This document shows positions 39,346 to 52,559 of a DNA stretch of 64,000 bases, piece after piece. The notes beneath the pieces are model-generated. The model was not told the origin of the DNA. It was given only the letters and a program-made list of their open reading frames with translations, and did no database searches. This stretch comes from Thysanoteuthis rhombus (lineage: Eukaryota; Mollusca; Cephalopoda; Oegopsida; Thysanoteuthidae): positions 31,333,323 through 31,397,322 of the forward strand of contig OY735201.1 of assembly GCA_963457665.1 (NCBI GenBank), given 5' to 3'. Position 1 is the first letter of the stretch. Every line of letters starts with the position of its first letter. Position numbers and translations under genes: made by a program.

Positions 39346-41331
39346 TTATGTATTAGTTTGGTTCAACATTATGAGACAAACAAATAGTGGAGAGTTTACT
39401 CATCTAAATTAAATTATGTGGGGATTTCTTGTTGCTATAGTAGTAACACAAAGTCAACTCCAGCCTCCGACTCGGATTGAACTTTGACAATTATGATTAT
39501 TTTGTTTGTTCAAACTTTTATAGCAGATACCTTGTTAATATGAATCAATGAGTAACATTGACAGCTCATCTGATAAATATGGGAGACTAGTGGGATTTAA
39601 AGGAAAGCAGACGTTTTAAAAATGCCTTAAGGATGGCAGATGGCATAGTTGCCAAAAGTGGCTAAATCGAATTTGTGGAAATAATTAGGTGATGAATTTC
39701 CAGGTACTGAAGCTAATTCTATGGACTTTTATAAGTTCAGTGATAAATGTGAAATGGTAAGTGGTATATATTCTGTAAACAGGAGTAATATGCACTTGAT
39801 TGATTTCATTACAAATCTTTAATAGGCCTGATCTTCCTTCTCAGAGGGATATACTGGAGGGGGGGGGTCAGTTTTTTTTTTCCCATTCAGTTCGAAATGA
39901 ATGGACTTGACTGAATCCTTTATCATGTATTTCTGACAAACTTGTTGCCAAATTTACATACCAATCAATATTAACTTATAACTTATTAGAAGTTATTTAT
40001 AAAACTACTAGAATATTACAGCAAATGATGATGTGATTATTTACGTTTGATTGGCATCGAAGTAGCTCTCCGCTGCCCTCGGCCTAGGATTAGAGAGCAG
40101 TATCTGAGTGTTCTGCCAAGGATTAAGATGCCGGGCACATCTAACACAACTTTTTTTTATGCAGGTCTGGGTTTTAGATTTTAAATTCCAAATTCCGAAC
40201 GTAAAAATCTTAGGTAAATTGTTACCACAGAATACTGAAACAGTTGCTCGCTTGATGAAGCTCAAAAATTTCAAGGCAAAAAACTAACCTCTTGAAATTC
40301 AAATCTAGTAACCTTCAAGTAAAAACAGATGCTCACGGATATAGATTTTTCTCTTAGTGTATATTTTGACAAATCTTTTTTTTTGACATAAAAAAAAATT
40401 TATGAAGACAAAATTATGATTAAATAATTGGTTCTGCGAAGGGACATTAATGACAAATGCAAAATTATGTCCCTTTTTTTTTTTTGATCACTTGATTAAA
40501 ATATATTATAAAAATATCTCGTTTTTCTCTTCTAAATATAATATTCACAAAATATTCAACCGATAGTGTCATTCCTGGTTCATAACCATTTCTATCTGTC
40601 AATTCTCTAGTAGAAAAAAAATTTTCAAAAAAGTAATTTCAAATATGTTAATAGTTCTGTCAACACAGTAAGCCAATATGCAATCAAGATATTTAAAACC
40701 TCATAACTTTGATAAAGACAAATCAATTTGTTCTGAATAAAGATCTCATCATTAGATAATTCTGTGAGTTGAAGCTGAAAATTATAGTTTTCATGATGGA
40801 ATAAACTATAACTAATGCAATGCTGTATCAAGGCGACTTGCTCCTATCAGTGAATTCTCCTCTGTCTCTCCCATTCATCATCTCTCTGCAACTTCTCTCT
40901 AATAAATATGTCTCGTCTTTTTTCACAACCTCATGGAATGACAAGAAGCCTTGTTTGCTTTATTGTTTTTCATTTGATAACAAAATGTAAAAACTATCAT
41001 TACAGAGTCGAGTTATATGGAATATAAAACAAACAGATAGGAAATAAAGTGCAAAAAATCTACGCATGAAAAAAGCAAATTATATACCCTTATCACTCTG
41101 CTAAATAACAATTAAATATATAAATCAAGAGTCTCTTTAGTTCAGAAGAAAAAAAAATAATCCTGAAACAAATTTCCTAAGTGAAAAGGAAATTAAAACA
41201 AGCCATAATCAAAATGTAAATATACAAAAATTAATTTTTTTTCCTCACTCGGGCATACTAAGATATATGAAAATTTTAAAAAGCAAAATTATTAGAATAT
41301 AAAAATGATTTTAGAATAAAATTACTTTTAT
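39346..41331. other. AT-rich with one GC-richer patch
   Basis: The patch at about 40055-40145 (CTCTCCGCTGCCCTCGGCCT) shares, on the minus strand, a GATACT...CTAATCCTAG word order with 50330-50400. No gene recognised. Confidence 0.4.
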
Positions 41332-41390
41332 AATAATTACTTTTGAAGACTGTTATCTAAATAAGATAACAGTCTTCAAAAGTAATTATT
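41332..41390. repeat. Perfect 27-bp inverted repeat with 5-nt loop
   Basis: The left arm (41332-41358) starts AATAATTACTTTTGAAGACT and the right arm (41364-41390) is its exact complement, separated by AAATA. Complementarity stops abruptly on both sides. Such an arm match without a single difference is unusual among the decayed repeats around it. It could be a recent palindromic duplication, the core of a very small foldback element, or a hairpin RNA precursor. Sequence alone does not decide. Confidence 0.9.
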
Positions 41391-41529
41391 TCCGAACGTT
41401 AGTGAAAGTTCATAAGATTACTGACACAAATGATCCTGATAATTTTTTTTCTGATTGCATCAGCCCACCATAATATATCATGCTTTTGACAACTTTTCTA
41501 TTTTTATTTTCATTATCTAAATTAGATAA

Positions 41530-41840
41530 TAAATATCCATACTTGGTATTAATAAATCACTGTAATCTGCTTGTTTTCCAGAACTAATTATCTAAAAAAA
41601 AAATCCAACACAAGATTTGGGCATGGTTAGTCCAAAATGACGACAGAGACCCAAGAAAAATACTTTCAGATGATGTCTAGTGGTGCACTATGCAAATTTT
41701 CAAGCTTGTAGCCCCCAAAATGTTACCAGGGATACACCTTGATGAGCAAAGCGAAAAGAATCTGTAGTCAACTTGGCTGGTTGGTCAGGTAACTTGTGGG
41801 GCTATGGTGATTGAGTACATGCAAAATGATTGGAGGAGAG
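41530..41840 (-). repeat. Dispersed family A, copy 3 (inverted)
   Basis: Read on the minus strand it gives TCACCATAGCCCCACAAG, GACCAACCAGCCAAGTTG, TACAGATTCTTTTCGCTTT, GCTTGAAAATTTGCATAG, CATTTTGGACTAACC and ATGCCCAAATCTTGTG, collinear with copies 1 and 2. The block just outside its 3' end carries short TATCTAA palindromes and, about 140 bp away, the perfect hairpin at 41332-41390. Confidence 0.7.
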
Positions 41841-42819
41841 AATTGATCATGCAAAATTTATCAGAAAATAATTACTTTGGGAAATGACGATGGAAAGAAG
41901 CTAAGCCAACCAACAAAAACATCAATTTTTAGTGACAGACAAGAGATTTACTATTCACTAAAAACTCCAGAAGAGTTCAAATAAATTATGCATCTATAAC
42001 ACTATTTCATGTTTTTTTGTTACTATTTAGCATTCCTATCATTTCCTATCTTGCTCTCTTTTCCTCCTTTTGTTTTCTTTAGAAGGAAAAAAAAAAAAGA
42101 TTTAAAAAAAACAACAACCCGAAGCTGCTTGGTTTCCTAGTGAAGGTAGATCAGGATAGAATTCAATTTGATTTACATGATGCAGATAGCTTTCCGATCA
42201 ATACCAAGAGAAAATGTTTTGGTGGTCGAGGGGAATAGAGGAAAGAGAAAATCTATTCAGAATCAGTCAGTTCATATTATCTTTAGTGTTTGGTTTTTAC
42301 AATATCTTTGGCTATTATTGTCTACTAAGTTCTCATTTACTCCAAGAAGAGTGGCTGTTGACTAACAGAGAAACAATTCCCAATAGATGGAATATTTCAT
42401 GGAAGGGAGATCATTGGTTTTTCTATATGCATATGCCTAATAAATCTAGTGATCTAATAGCAATAGACTGAGACTGAACATGGTCTGACAGTAAATATCG
42501 TATTGCTGACTATTCCATCAATATATGAAACATTGAGGTGAGGCTCTTGTTCATAGAATAGACAATATCAAAACTAAAACATAATGCTCAACATCAACAG
42601 AAGGAAAAGAAAATATTTTTATTATAATAGACAACTGTAAGTCTACATCTAAGTATATTAAATGATGAGTATTCATTCAGGTTCAATATCATGTACTCTA
42701 CAGTCTTGTTCTCAGACATTTAGAATAGATAAATACGTATAAAAATGATTTTCTAACATACATACTTTTATAAAAGTCATGTGGCACCAAGCTACATTAC
42801 TTTAGAGTAAAGATCCCAT

Positions 42820-43389
42820 GTGATCAAGAGAGATGGACTTATTGCTCAAATTTCTCCAACAGCTGAGGAAATTGGAGAAAATATCAGAATTTTCATAGTA
42901 TCAGTTACCAACAATCCTACATCAAACAAGGATAATGAAAGTGGTATTATTGATAAACAGAATTTCATGAACAATTCCATCCTTTTCATTACATCTACAG
43001 ACATGATAGCAGTTCTTATCCACAAGAGCAGAATTACAGAACAACAAAAAACTTGATAATTCAATTTTCAAGTTTCTTATACAATTTACTTACAATAGGA
43101 ATAATATGATAGTAAGCGAATTCATTCATAGTAACAATTCATATTGAATATAAATAAACAACTTCGAGCAGGTTTACAAGATATTTGTCAAGCTGGTTCT
43201 GAGGAGACAATTATTAAATTTGGACAAAGAGAATTTAAGATCTTACTCTTGAGCAATCATCAAGATTTAGTGTCCAGTGTCCACAGTATAACCAAATATC
43301 TCCATGCATATACTATCAATTCAAACATTCATAGCTCTATTGAACTTGATATTAAAAAAGGGGGAAAAGAACTGGGGGAAAAGAACTGA
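42820..43389 (+). other. Two unassigned short frames (42820-43056 and 43144-43389)
   Basis: The first contains DGLIAQISPTAEEIGENIRI; the second RAGLQDICQAGSEETIIKFG, ending in Lys-rich sequence at the 14-bp duplication. Both look somewhat protein-like but match no remembered family. Gene status is unproven. Confidence 0.15.
43361..43388. repeat. 14-bp tandem duplication
   Basis: GGGGAAAAGAACTG occurs twice head to tail. Confidence 0.9.
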
Positions 43390-44419
43390 GAGAAAGAGAC
43401 TAATTGCAGGTACAATGCATCTATTTTTTCATGCCTCAAATATTTTGAAAAATAAAATTAACAAATACAAACAGTTTCCCCAACAACATACTTGCATTCT
43501 TTTGCCACTAAATAGGTAGGAAATAAAATTGGGTATACAAGCTAATATTTATACCAGTGTTGTGTCAGATGTACCAAAACAAGATACTTCAAATAACGAA
43601 TACATTTTTTGGCTTTAGTATCTTCTTGGAAAATTTTGTGTGCTCTGTAAATTACGCACCTGCCATTTAAAAAAAATTAATCAGAGTTTTTTTCATTGTT
43701 TCTAGAAATTTAATGACTGTCTAGGTCAATTTTTTTTCAAGTTATTTTTGTTTATGTCATACAAATCCAAATTCACCTGCCTCCAGCATTGAAGAAGAAT
43801 AGCCTAGTTAATTTATACGCATTCCTTTGTGTACATAATGCAAACCATTTATCAAGTGGCAAGTGAAAAACAGAAGTGGGAATGACAAGAGGGATTATGT
43901 TAATATGATCTTTTCACAGCATTGATATTCTTTGTTAATTATAATATTTTAATCAAGATTAATCTCAGGTCCTAATATCAAAGAATTATAAAGACCAGGG
44001 GAAAAAAATCAGACACTGAAAGGAAAACTAAAATAAAGAAAACAGAGGAGTGTAAAATAATCTTCACCGTGCCCAGGTTGTTTGAACCAATAATATGAAC
44101 AGAATTACTTCTCAATATTTCATTTTTTTCACATGTAAATTTATGTATCATACGTGTACACAAATATAAAATTCTAACCAGTTCATCACTTCCAATTCAA
44201 CAGATGGTAATCTATGACAAACCAATTGAATCATTCATCCATACTATGTGCCAATCATGATATTAAGGTCTGGCTCTGAGTTTATATCTTATGAATGGCA
44301 AATTCACATGGTATTTGTCTACATAATCATTGCATGACTGTACATGTGTGTGTGCAATATAATTCAGTTAGGATTCTTTTGGGGGTGTATCAAAAGAATA
44401 ATAAATGATAAAAAGATAA

Positions 44420-44734
44420 TTGAAAATGACTGACAATGGTGATATGTACATTGTAGTTACCATAATGGCATGCAGCCAAGGCAGGAGGGGAGTCATCAAA
44501 TTGGACATTGATCAATTTGTATTAAATCTGAAGATACAACAACAGAGAGAAACTGGTCAAATGAGTTCATCTCCAGCAATAGCTTTGCCCATGCGTGAAA
44601 TTCTGGTAAATCAATCAGCAATGAAAATCATCTCCCTTGTCCCTCGTTTCTGTGGTCAGCTCACACTCGTCAAAATCCTCAATATTCAATCAGTTCCGAG
44701 AAGAGAATCTCCCAAGAAGAACATTGGGGCATAA
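44420..44734 (+). other. Unassigned 104-codon frame
   Basis: Reads CSQGRRGVIKLDIDQFVLNL, then LPMREILVNQSAMKIISLVP and LVKILNIQSVPRRESPKK. Local GC is higher than in the surroundings and residue use is protein-like, making it the best of the unassigned frames. No family is recognised and nothing collinear lies nearby. Confidence 0.2.
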
Positions 44735-47700
44735 TGGGATGAATAAAGCAAAATAATATTTTCATGGAGATGTTTGAAAGACAGTAGGGGAGAAATAATT
44801 GGACAATAGAATTCATTTTCTCCATTTTGCTGCCTTTAAAGCTATGAATCATCAACTTCTAAGAAGGTTTCAAATTTCCAAGAATTGGAACAGACTAAAT
44901 GATCTTTTAAAGGTTTTTTTTTTTTTTCTCTTTTTTTCAGAATTATACTTTCATTTTGATTTTAGCAGCTTAATATTTTTAAAAGCTATGATTCAGAAGT
45001 TTACAAACGAATAACAAAGGCTTTCCAGCTTCAATTTTTAGCCATTAGGATGCTCTTCTTTTGAATTCATTATTTTTGTTAATCTTTATTCAAATGTTTT
45101 AATGGTTTAAGTTTGACGGCTGATTAGTTCGTAGGTATTAGGAATCTCCACTTTCCTCTCAATAGAAATTTGTACAGGATATATTTTTCATATCTTTATT
45201 ACACTACCAGCAGTATTTTTTTTTTTATAATAGAAACTAAACTAATACTGAACACATTGATAGAAAATTCTAAACTTGTTGAAAGCTATTTGTAGTTTTG
45301 GCCACCAGATTATTGTTATGGGATTCAGGTACTTTTGCACAGAGCATACATTAGGGGGTTTGCAGAAGATTTTATAGGCATAAAATAATCTGTGCTCAAA
45401 TTTTACAGCAGGATTAGATATTTTGTGAATTAGACAACTCTTCATTTACAAATATTGAAAATTTTATTAGCTCACCTGATCATTTCTAATTATTATACAA
45501 ATGTTACATCTCAAGTGTGCTTTTACTGTGTATATCAGGTAAATTACCTGGTGTTGCCTACAATGACAAAAAAAATTTTTAAAGTTGCTTCCCACGTTGC
45601 ACAACACATGGTGCAATGATTTTGTCTCCTTTCCTCTAACGATTCATGAAGATTCCATCTCCATTCATAGCAATGGACTGCCTCACAGGGCTAGAAGGCT
45701 CCAACTGCCCTCCTATTGCTAGGGTGAGAAAGGGATTTTATACCTTTTGCAAGGGCATCAATGTAATTTGATCAAAAATTGTCCCAGCCAAAGTTTGAAC
45801 TTGCTTCACTGAGTTCATCATCTAGACTGGTGACAGGCCAACCACACCTCTTTTAAAACAGGAATCTCCAAAAATTCTTTTTAACAATAAATATTACTTC
45901 TTTATCAACTATTTACAAATTGTACTCAGAGCTTTTTCCTTTCACATAGTACCAATCATCTCATTTCATTTAGGACAGGAAAATAAGTAACGATATAGGT
46001 ACGCAGAACATGAGCTAGTGACAAAGGATAATTCTTCTTTTTTTTCTGAACAAATCAAATGAAGTTTTACAGATGATAATTTTGAGAATTCAAAATAATT
46101 GGGTCACAAAATTTACAGAAATTACAATAAGCAAAATAATTAACTATGTGTATAATTTTCATATTAACACTCAAATGTAATGCTTGGCCTTGGTTCATGT
46201 CTTTAATAAACTAGCTTTAAAATTCTATCTAGAGAAGTTTCAAGCAACAGACTGATAATATAACAGAGCTAATTTGTATAAATGCTGTTTGCCTCGTACA
46301 TATTTTGTGCTTGTTTTTATTAAAACTGGTATCAGCTGAGTCACGGAATTTACCTATAGTATATCATCTGTCTGAACTTGAATATATCAATTTTCCTGGA
46401 GAATCAGGAGATGGTTTACAAAGAACAGAAAAATGAGGAAAAAAACATAAGTGAATAAAAAGAGATCTTTTGGTCTAGAGAATGAATGAGAAGGCAGCAT
46501 TATTTCCAGCAAATAATCATCTAGAAGTAATGTATCACTCTTGCCAAATAATGTTACTTTTCTGATATCTTTCCAGGATACAGAAGCAATAAATAATTAA
46601 TTCAATTGCCCATGTTATCAGATACCTTCCATATCATAAATGCAATATGCTCAATTTTTTTATGAGGGTTTCCAAAATTGATACGGGTCACATCTGAAAT
46701 AGTTGATCCTTCTTCATTAAGGAGAGGTGTGATTACAAAGGAAGCCACTTATTGTAATCATGTCGCATGAAATGTTTAAGATAGTTTGCCTTGAAATTGA
46801 AAGAAAAAAAAAAAATACCATCTGGGAACCACAGTCTAGCTCATTTTCCATTCGAATTAATAAATGAACAGGATTGGTAATAATTTGAAGATAAATATTT
46901 TCAGATTTGGTTATTTGAAAACTATCGGAAATCAATCCTGCCCTTTATACCCATTGATTGGTACAGACCATTATCCTCTCCTTTTGTTGCTTGTCACTAT
47001 TCGCATTACAGAATTACAAATCAATGCTTATTGGCAAACACTAGAGAAAATATTTATTCATGAATGTTGCAGATAGGCAGCGAGTGAGAGAGTCAATTAA
47101 GGTAACCAGAATAGATCAGATAGACACAGTATGAACAGCTAGTACTACGAGATAATGTTTCACTTTCAAAAACAGCTACATCAGTCCAATTGGATATAAA
47201 GACTGAAAAATGATAAGCCTCGCTTAGGGACATTACCATTATTGGATCTAAAATTCAAGACAAATCATTTTAGAAATAAAACAGCAATGGGTGACAGTAG
47301 GTGCATGTGCATATGCATAATTACCAAGAAGGATTTTATATATCTGTACAGAATATAGAGAGTAAACCCTGCTAAAAAATATTTTTGTTTTTTCGTGTTT
47401 CAGTCAGTTCATTCTCCAGGCCAAATGGCCATAACAGAGGAAAAAATTCTTTGTAATAGACTCGAGAATAAATCAGTTCAACTGTCGTTTACAGCATAAA
47501 TAGATAAGATGAAATAAAAGCATCTACAATGCAGAAAAGGGTGAAAAGTATTGTTACACCAGGTGATATCCAATGCAATGACTATATGATTTATGTATTA
47601 ACTTCAGTTTTCTTCCAGGATTTTTTCACAAACCCACCATGTTAAAAATGGAAAGCATTGGTTGTGCACTTTTTCTAACAAAAAGTGAGTAATGCGGAAC

Positions 47701-48645
47701 TCTATGATTAACAATCGTATTATAATTATTTATCTGCATGATTTCAGTCACTTTATTTCTGTCCCTTTCAGCATTCAAGGTCAATTTTGACAACGGTTGA
47801 AATTTTTGCCTTTACTAAACAAAGGATTGCCAAATATCATTCAAGGAGTGCAAGAAATTATTTGAGCCCCATACTAAGCCAGGATTCCTCGCTAGTTATA
47901 TATTCTCATTTATATATACAGGTTGAACATCTGAAAGTTGGTAACATCTCTGGAACCTAGCTATTTTCAAGAATCAAATATTGATTTATCATCTTTTTAT
48001 ATTCATATCATTTATAAAAATGAACACCATTTAAAATTCCATTTCAAATGTAAAAACAATCTTACATCTAAAAGCAACCAAAATAATCTTAATTTGTTCT
48101 ACAAGCTATATGTCGTCTGTAGTCGGAAATACAAACTAACCCTAATCAAAGGATATCAATATTGGAATCCAACCGAATTCTGCTAAAAATCCTGTCGGAG
48201 TAAATGAGAGAGCTCAAAGACAGCACTTGATAGATATAGTTGTTAGGAATTCAAAGTTATAAAAACTTATTTGAATCACGAATAAACATTCTTTAGTCTA
48301 TGTTTTTGAAAACTTTCTAATACCTAGAATGTATAACATTGTATTGTGACCCTGTTTGAATTTTTTGACAACAGGTTCTTGATTACTTTTATTCCATAAT
48401 CATTAAATGATTGAGAGCGTCAGAAGACATAGTAAGTGTGATGAGAAAACTAAAAGCAGTTTCTCATCACATTACTGAAGTCAAGCAGCATCGAAGCAAA
48501 ACTTAGTAAATTAAAGTAAAAATGGTAACTTAGTTATTAAACATATCACATATTGTGAATGTACTAGAAGTCTTTTCTTGAAGATTTTTAAAATTCTTAC
48601 GAAGTTTGATATGACAAATGCATAAAAGATGATTTCTTGCTTATA

Positions 48646-49102
48646 ATAGGCTAGTGCAAAAATAATTACCATTTTTGCTATTTTAAACCATGATGTTCAT
48701 TTTGGGATAAACTATTACTCGACTATGTTCATGGAATATACCATTTTTAAGTGTGAATTTCACTTCCAAAGAAGCGCACATGACCCTGCAGAAATCGATT
48801 GAACTAGGCCACAAAACTACTTCATCCAGCTTACTCACCTGATTTCTTTCCGACTGACAATAACTTTTTCAAGCATTCCGACCATTACCTTCAAAGGGAG
48901 ATCTCCAACAACCAAATAAAAGAATTCATTGGTTCCAGGACTGCAGAATCCAATGCTTCCAGAATAAATGGACTAGCGTTTTCACTTGGCTAAAATGTGT
49001 AAATTCTAAAGGTTATTATTTCTATTAATAACTTTTATTCTAAGTGGAAATATACTGCTTTCAAGCTAGTGAAAAAACACAATTATTTTTGCACCAACTT
49101 AA
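48646..49102 (+). mobile_element. Internally deleted mariner transposon with both ends
   Basis: The left end reads TAGGCTAGTGCAAAAATAAT and the right end, on the opposite strand, TTAAGTTGGTGCAAAAATAA. Both match the mariner-type terminal repeat that begins TTAGGTTGGTGCAAAA, and TA dinucleotides sit at the boundaries. The interior (48833-48993) reads the end of a mariner transposase. At about 457 bp it is roughly a third of a full mariner (about 1.3 kb), so it is an internal deletion derivative that keeps both ends and the 3' coding end. The subfamily resembles the group containing human Hsmar1; this is from motif memory, not a search. Confidence 0.85.
48833..48993 (+). pseudogene. Mariner transposase C-terminal remnant
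   Basis: One open frame reads HPAYSPDFFPTDNNFFKHSD, then continues through YLQREISNNQIKEFIGSRTA to a TAA after FSLG. Mariner transposases have HPPYSPDL-P-DYHFF here, and the Asp of SPD is the third catalytic residue of the DD34D triad. That Asp is kept. The following segment with EFI-SRT and a downstream INGL matches the family C-terminus, while the Trp-Gln-Lys-Cys stretch that normally follows has been lost. The N-terminal helix-turn-helix and the first two Asp residues are deleted. Confidence 0.82.
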
Positions 49103-51109
49103 TATCAAAGTTCATGACACACTGTTCTTGTGTCTGAATAATTCATTCTTTTGCCTAATCCAGAATTTCTTTATCTTCTTTGTCTGTGTTTAAGTAGGAT
49201 CTACAAGAGACAAAGTTTCAAACGAGTTATTGTCACCAGGAAACTAAAATTCATATCAAAGTTTTAGTAAAAAACTAACACAACAATTACTTTGAATATA
49301 AGATTTCTACTTGGTGTTCAAATGAGGAAAAAATGGATAATGGACAGAAAATAAACCCAACAAAATAAGTTATACAAAAAAGAGGTTTTTTTTCATGATA
49401 GAATTCTAGCAAACAAATATTGATAAGTTTACATTTGGGGAATTTTTCCTTAAAAAATTCCAGAGTTTGAGGAGTGAAAGATTGACTTAGTGCTGGGGTA
49501 AGCAGCAACAAAAGGAAGTTCCTGAGTTGCCAGCTGCCCAGCCTTTAAAAGGTGCTGCAGTGCCTCAAAGAGAAAAAAAAAAAAATCTAAATAGGAAAAA
49601 ACAGTACTGGAATAATAATTATTTCCTTTTTTTCATCAATTTCTAGAAGTTTAGGGAAGGCAAGCAGTTAACCTTCTTTCAAAGCAGAGAAATTAGTAAA
49701 AATCAACATTCTCTCAGAGATAGATGTAATTTTTCTTCTTCAATATATACCTCAAACAATACATGGACAGATCCTACCATAATTTCAAGACAATTCCTCT
49801 TGGAGAGCTCTATTTTTTGGTGCTTTTCATTGTATTAATCATCTCACTAATACTAATTTATCTGGAAACTTTATATCCACTGCACTACAATATGTAATCT
49901 TACATAGACAAGTTTTTGGTGTACCCCAAAAGATACAAAGACAAGACTTTTTTTTGGCATTTGTTTACCATTGAATTACTTTGAATTATTTGGTTCTGGG
50001 CAGATTTTCTGTTTCAAGTAGAAAAGGATGAGATATTTACCTCTTAAAAGATACTAAAATCGCAAACTTGAATCTGTTTCTAAATATTAGCAATTGTTCT
50101 GTGAAAAATTGCACGTAAAAATCACCTATATTTTGGTACCTGCCAAATAGAACCAAAAAGAAAATATTTCCATGAACTCAGAAGCTATCCTAACCGAGAA
50201 AAGGTGGTATAATTTTGATAACATTAAAATATTAGCATAGTACCCATAAAAAAAAAATGACAGGATCATTTACATATGGACAGGCACTTCTCTGGTAAGT
50301 TCTACTTAAGAATATTTGTGTGCTCAGCCTAGGATCAAATTGTGGCTCCATCACTTCTGTCTAGGATTAGAATGTAGTATCAGTTCACTCACAGAATAGT
50401 GTTGCACCAAAAATATGTAGTCCAGAAAGCTTTATAGCTATAAACATTGAAGATGCAAAAGAATTTCCCTAATTTATGTCATTTCAGTCAATTATTATTT
50501 TGGATTTAAAAACACTAACACAGTTCCCCAGCAGTAATGATGAAACACTACCTCTTCTTAAGCTATGATTGTAATATTTAGTGTCGTGTTATCATTTTTA
50601 GGTCCGTGTCATAAATATATGGACACTGTATTTTATACAAGTGATTTCAGCTTCCAGCAGCAAAATATGCGAAATGATTTAGTGAGATGGGAGTAAATTG
50701 GTTTTACAATCTCTGGCTTCAACATGAAGAGAAAGAAAAAGCAGTAAATATTGTTAAGTAGCAGAAACTGCAGAGTATGAAAGTGAACAGTCATTGAGCA
50801 AACATATTATGACATTTATAAATGAATCTCAAGTAAGGCAACATCCAACTGGGAGTGAGAGTGCAATCCAATAAAATCATGTCCAACTCTTGTTATGGCT
50901 TGAAGGAAACAAAGGCCTGTGCAATTAGGCTGGCACTTGGCCAATTACTGAGTCATACAAATTATGGAAATGGTTGAATCTTTTGACCAATCCAAATAGG
51001 CACCAGACAAAAATCTGCAGCTAGATATTTGACATTTTCACACTTTACATAGAAAATAAGGTGAAACTTTCTCAAAACCTCTTATCCCCTCAAAAGTAGA
51101 CATCCATGG
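49103..51109. other. AT-rich, no recognised feature
   Basis: Poly-A near 49571. Nothing bounded or coding is recognised. Confidence 0.5.
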
Positions 51110-51386
51110 TAGTGGCATAGCTGCAGATTGGGGTGGGAGTGAAGGATTTCTGTATCCTTCAGGGGGCTCCAACATTTAGTGAGATTTGGGGAAGAGGGAA
51201 AATTTGCATAGTACTATTAATTAGTGAAAAACAACTCCGAAGGTTACACTACTATTTATGTAATTCATGTATGTACAAATATATCCTTGTTATTGTATAA
51301 TGTCGGTTGAAATGAAGGAGGTGAATACCATTGGTGGCACAGGGGCTTCAAATAGCTACCCTTTGGTGCCTCCCAGCTATGCCTTT
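51110..51386. mobile_element. Short TIR element (MITE), about 277 bp
   Basis: GTGGCATAGCTG at the left (51112-51123) pairs with CAGCTATGCC at the right (51374-51383), giving a 10-bp perfect inverted end. Both sides carry purine-rich G tracts just inside (GGGGTGGGAG; complement of GGTGCCTCCC). The AGTGGC(G/A)TAGCT start is a common form of invertebrate MITE terminus. I could not define a clean target duplication, so the superfamily is left open. Confidence 0.6.
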
Positions 51387-52559
51387 GATCTATGTTATAA
51401 TGTAGTTAAAACTTCCTTTACTTGAAATACTCGCACACTTTCATATTAATAGTGTAGATTTGTGAACCCTAAGGAATTGTGTACTTGATAATTCCAAGAA
51501 TTGATTGCCTACTGTAGGCACTGTCTGTGAAAGACTAGTTCCACACTTGGTTCAAACTAAACATCAGAGTTATCTTGAACCAGGTGAGTAAAAACACTCA
51601 TTTTATCTAAGCAGTATGTATCTTTACTGAATGGTTAAGACAAATGAATAGGTAAATTATTCATACACAAATGATCAGATAACCGATTACAATATTCAAG
51701 CAGTCACTTTTATTTGAACCATGTAACCATAACTGGAATTAGCATTAATGAAGCTCACTACAGAACCTACATATACCATACAAATTGGATTATTCTCAAT
51801 AGTAAAACCATACAAAAGACATTGAAAACTAAGAAATTCACAGGCTATAAAATGGCAGAGGTAGACTCAATAATTTTTGGAGGTGAAGAAAGAAAAAGAA
51901 GTAGTGCCAAGATTACACAAACCTTTTTAAAGACAAATTAAGTTATTGGGAACCAAAAAAGAATTCGAAGTCAACCTGGATTCACAAGTTGAGAGAGGAG
52001 ATCAGATATGACTAACTCATGTAACAAAATCACAAAATTTGAAAAACATTTCATCTAATTATATATACATTTCCATGTAAGTAATATGTACTTTTAAAAT
52101 GTTTCATCTAGCTAGTCTAAAATCTCTGGAGTATTGGTGATACAGATAAAGATGTCCCACAACACTTAATTTACTAGCCAAAAGTCAAAAGTGATAAGAA
52201 AATAGGACTAGTCACAAAATATCAACAAATGTGCTAACTAAGAGAAATATAATAATTCTAAACTTAAACTGCATGAACTTTTTGAAGACATATATCATAC
52301 ACAATTGAAAATACATGTAACATTGTTTTTCTGAGCTATTGTTTTTAATTTATCAAATTAATTTCAATTCAAGCTAGTGAAAGATTAATCCTCATCACAG
52401 GATAAAATCTAGGGACGGATCATCAAGCAGATGATTAGTAATATCATTATATGATCAGTAATATTTCTATCTAGAGGTTAGTATTTCTGCCAACATGATA
52501 AACACAGGAACTGATATTTGTTAAAACAAATTCACCTGGAGTATAATGTCGTAGTAAAA
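51387..52559. other. AT-rich, no recognised feature
   Basis: No coding or repeat signal is recognised up to the LINE fragment. Confidence 0.5.

Larger units (their letters stand above)
41841..48645. other. AT-rich, unassigned frames only
   Basis: Holds the unassigned frames at 42.8-43.4 and 44.4-44.7 kb. A stretch near 45780-45845 has a weak tRNA-like look on the minus strand. No element with defined ends. Confidence 0.45.

Noticed and set aside
42846-43064. Hydrophobic minus-strand frame reminiscent of a membrane protein
   Set aside because: Short, opposite another frame, no family motif. AT-rich DNA often yields such hydrophobic readings.
45590-45850. tRNA-like look on the minus strand (AGTTCAAACTTTGG as a B box)
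   Set aside because: No convincing A box at the right distance and no cloverleaf.
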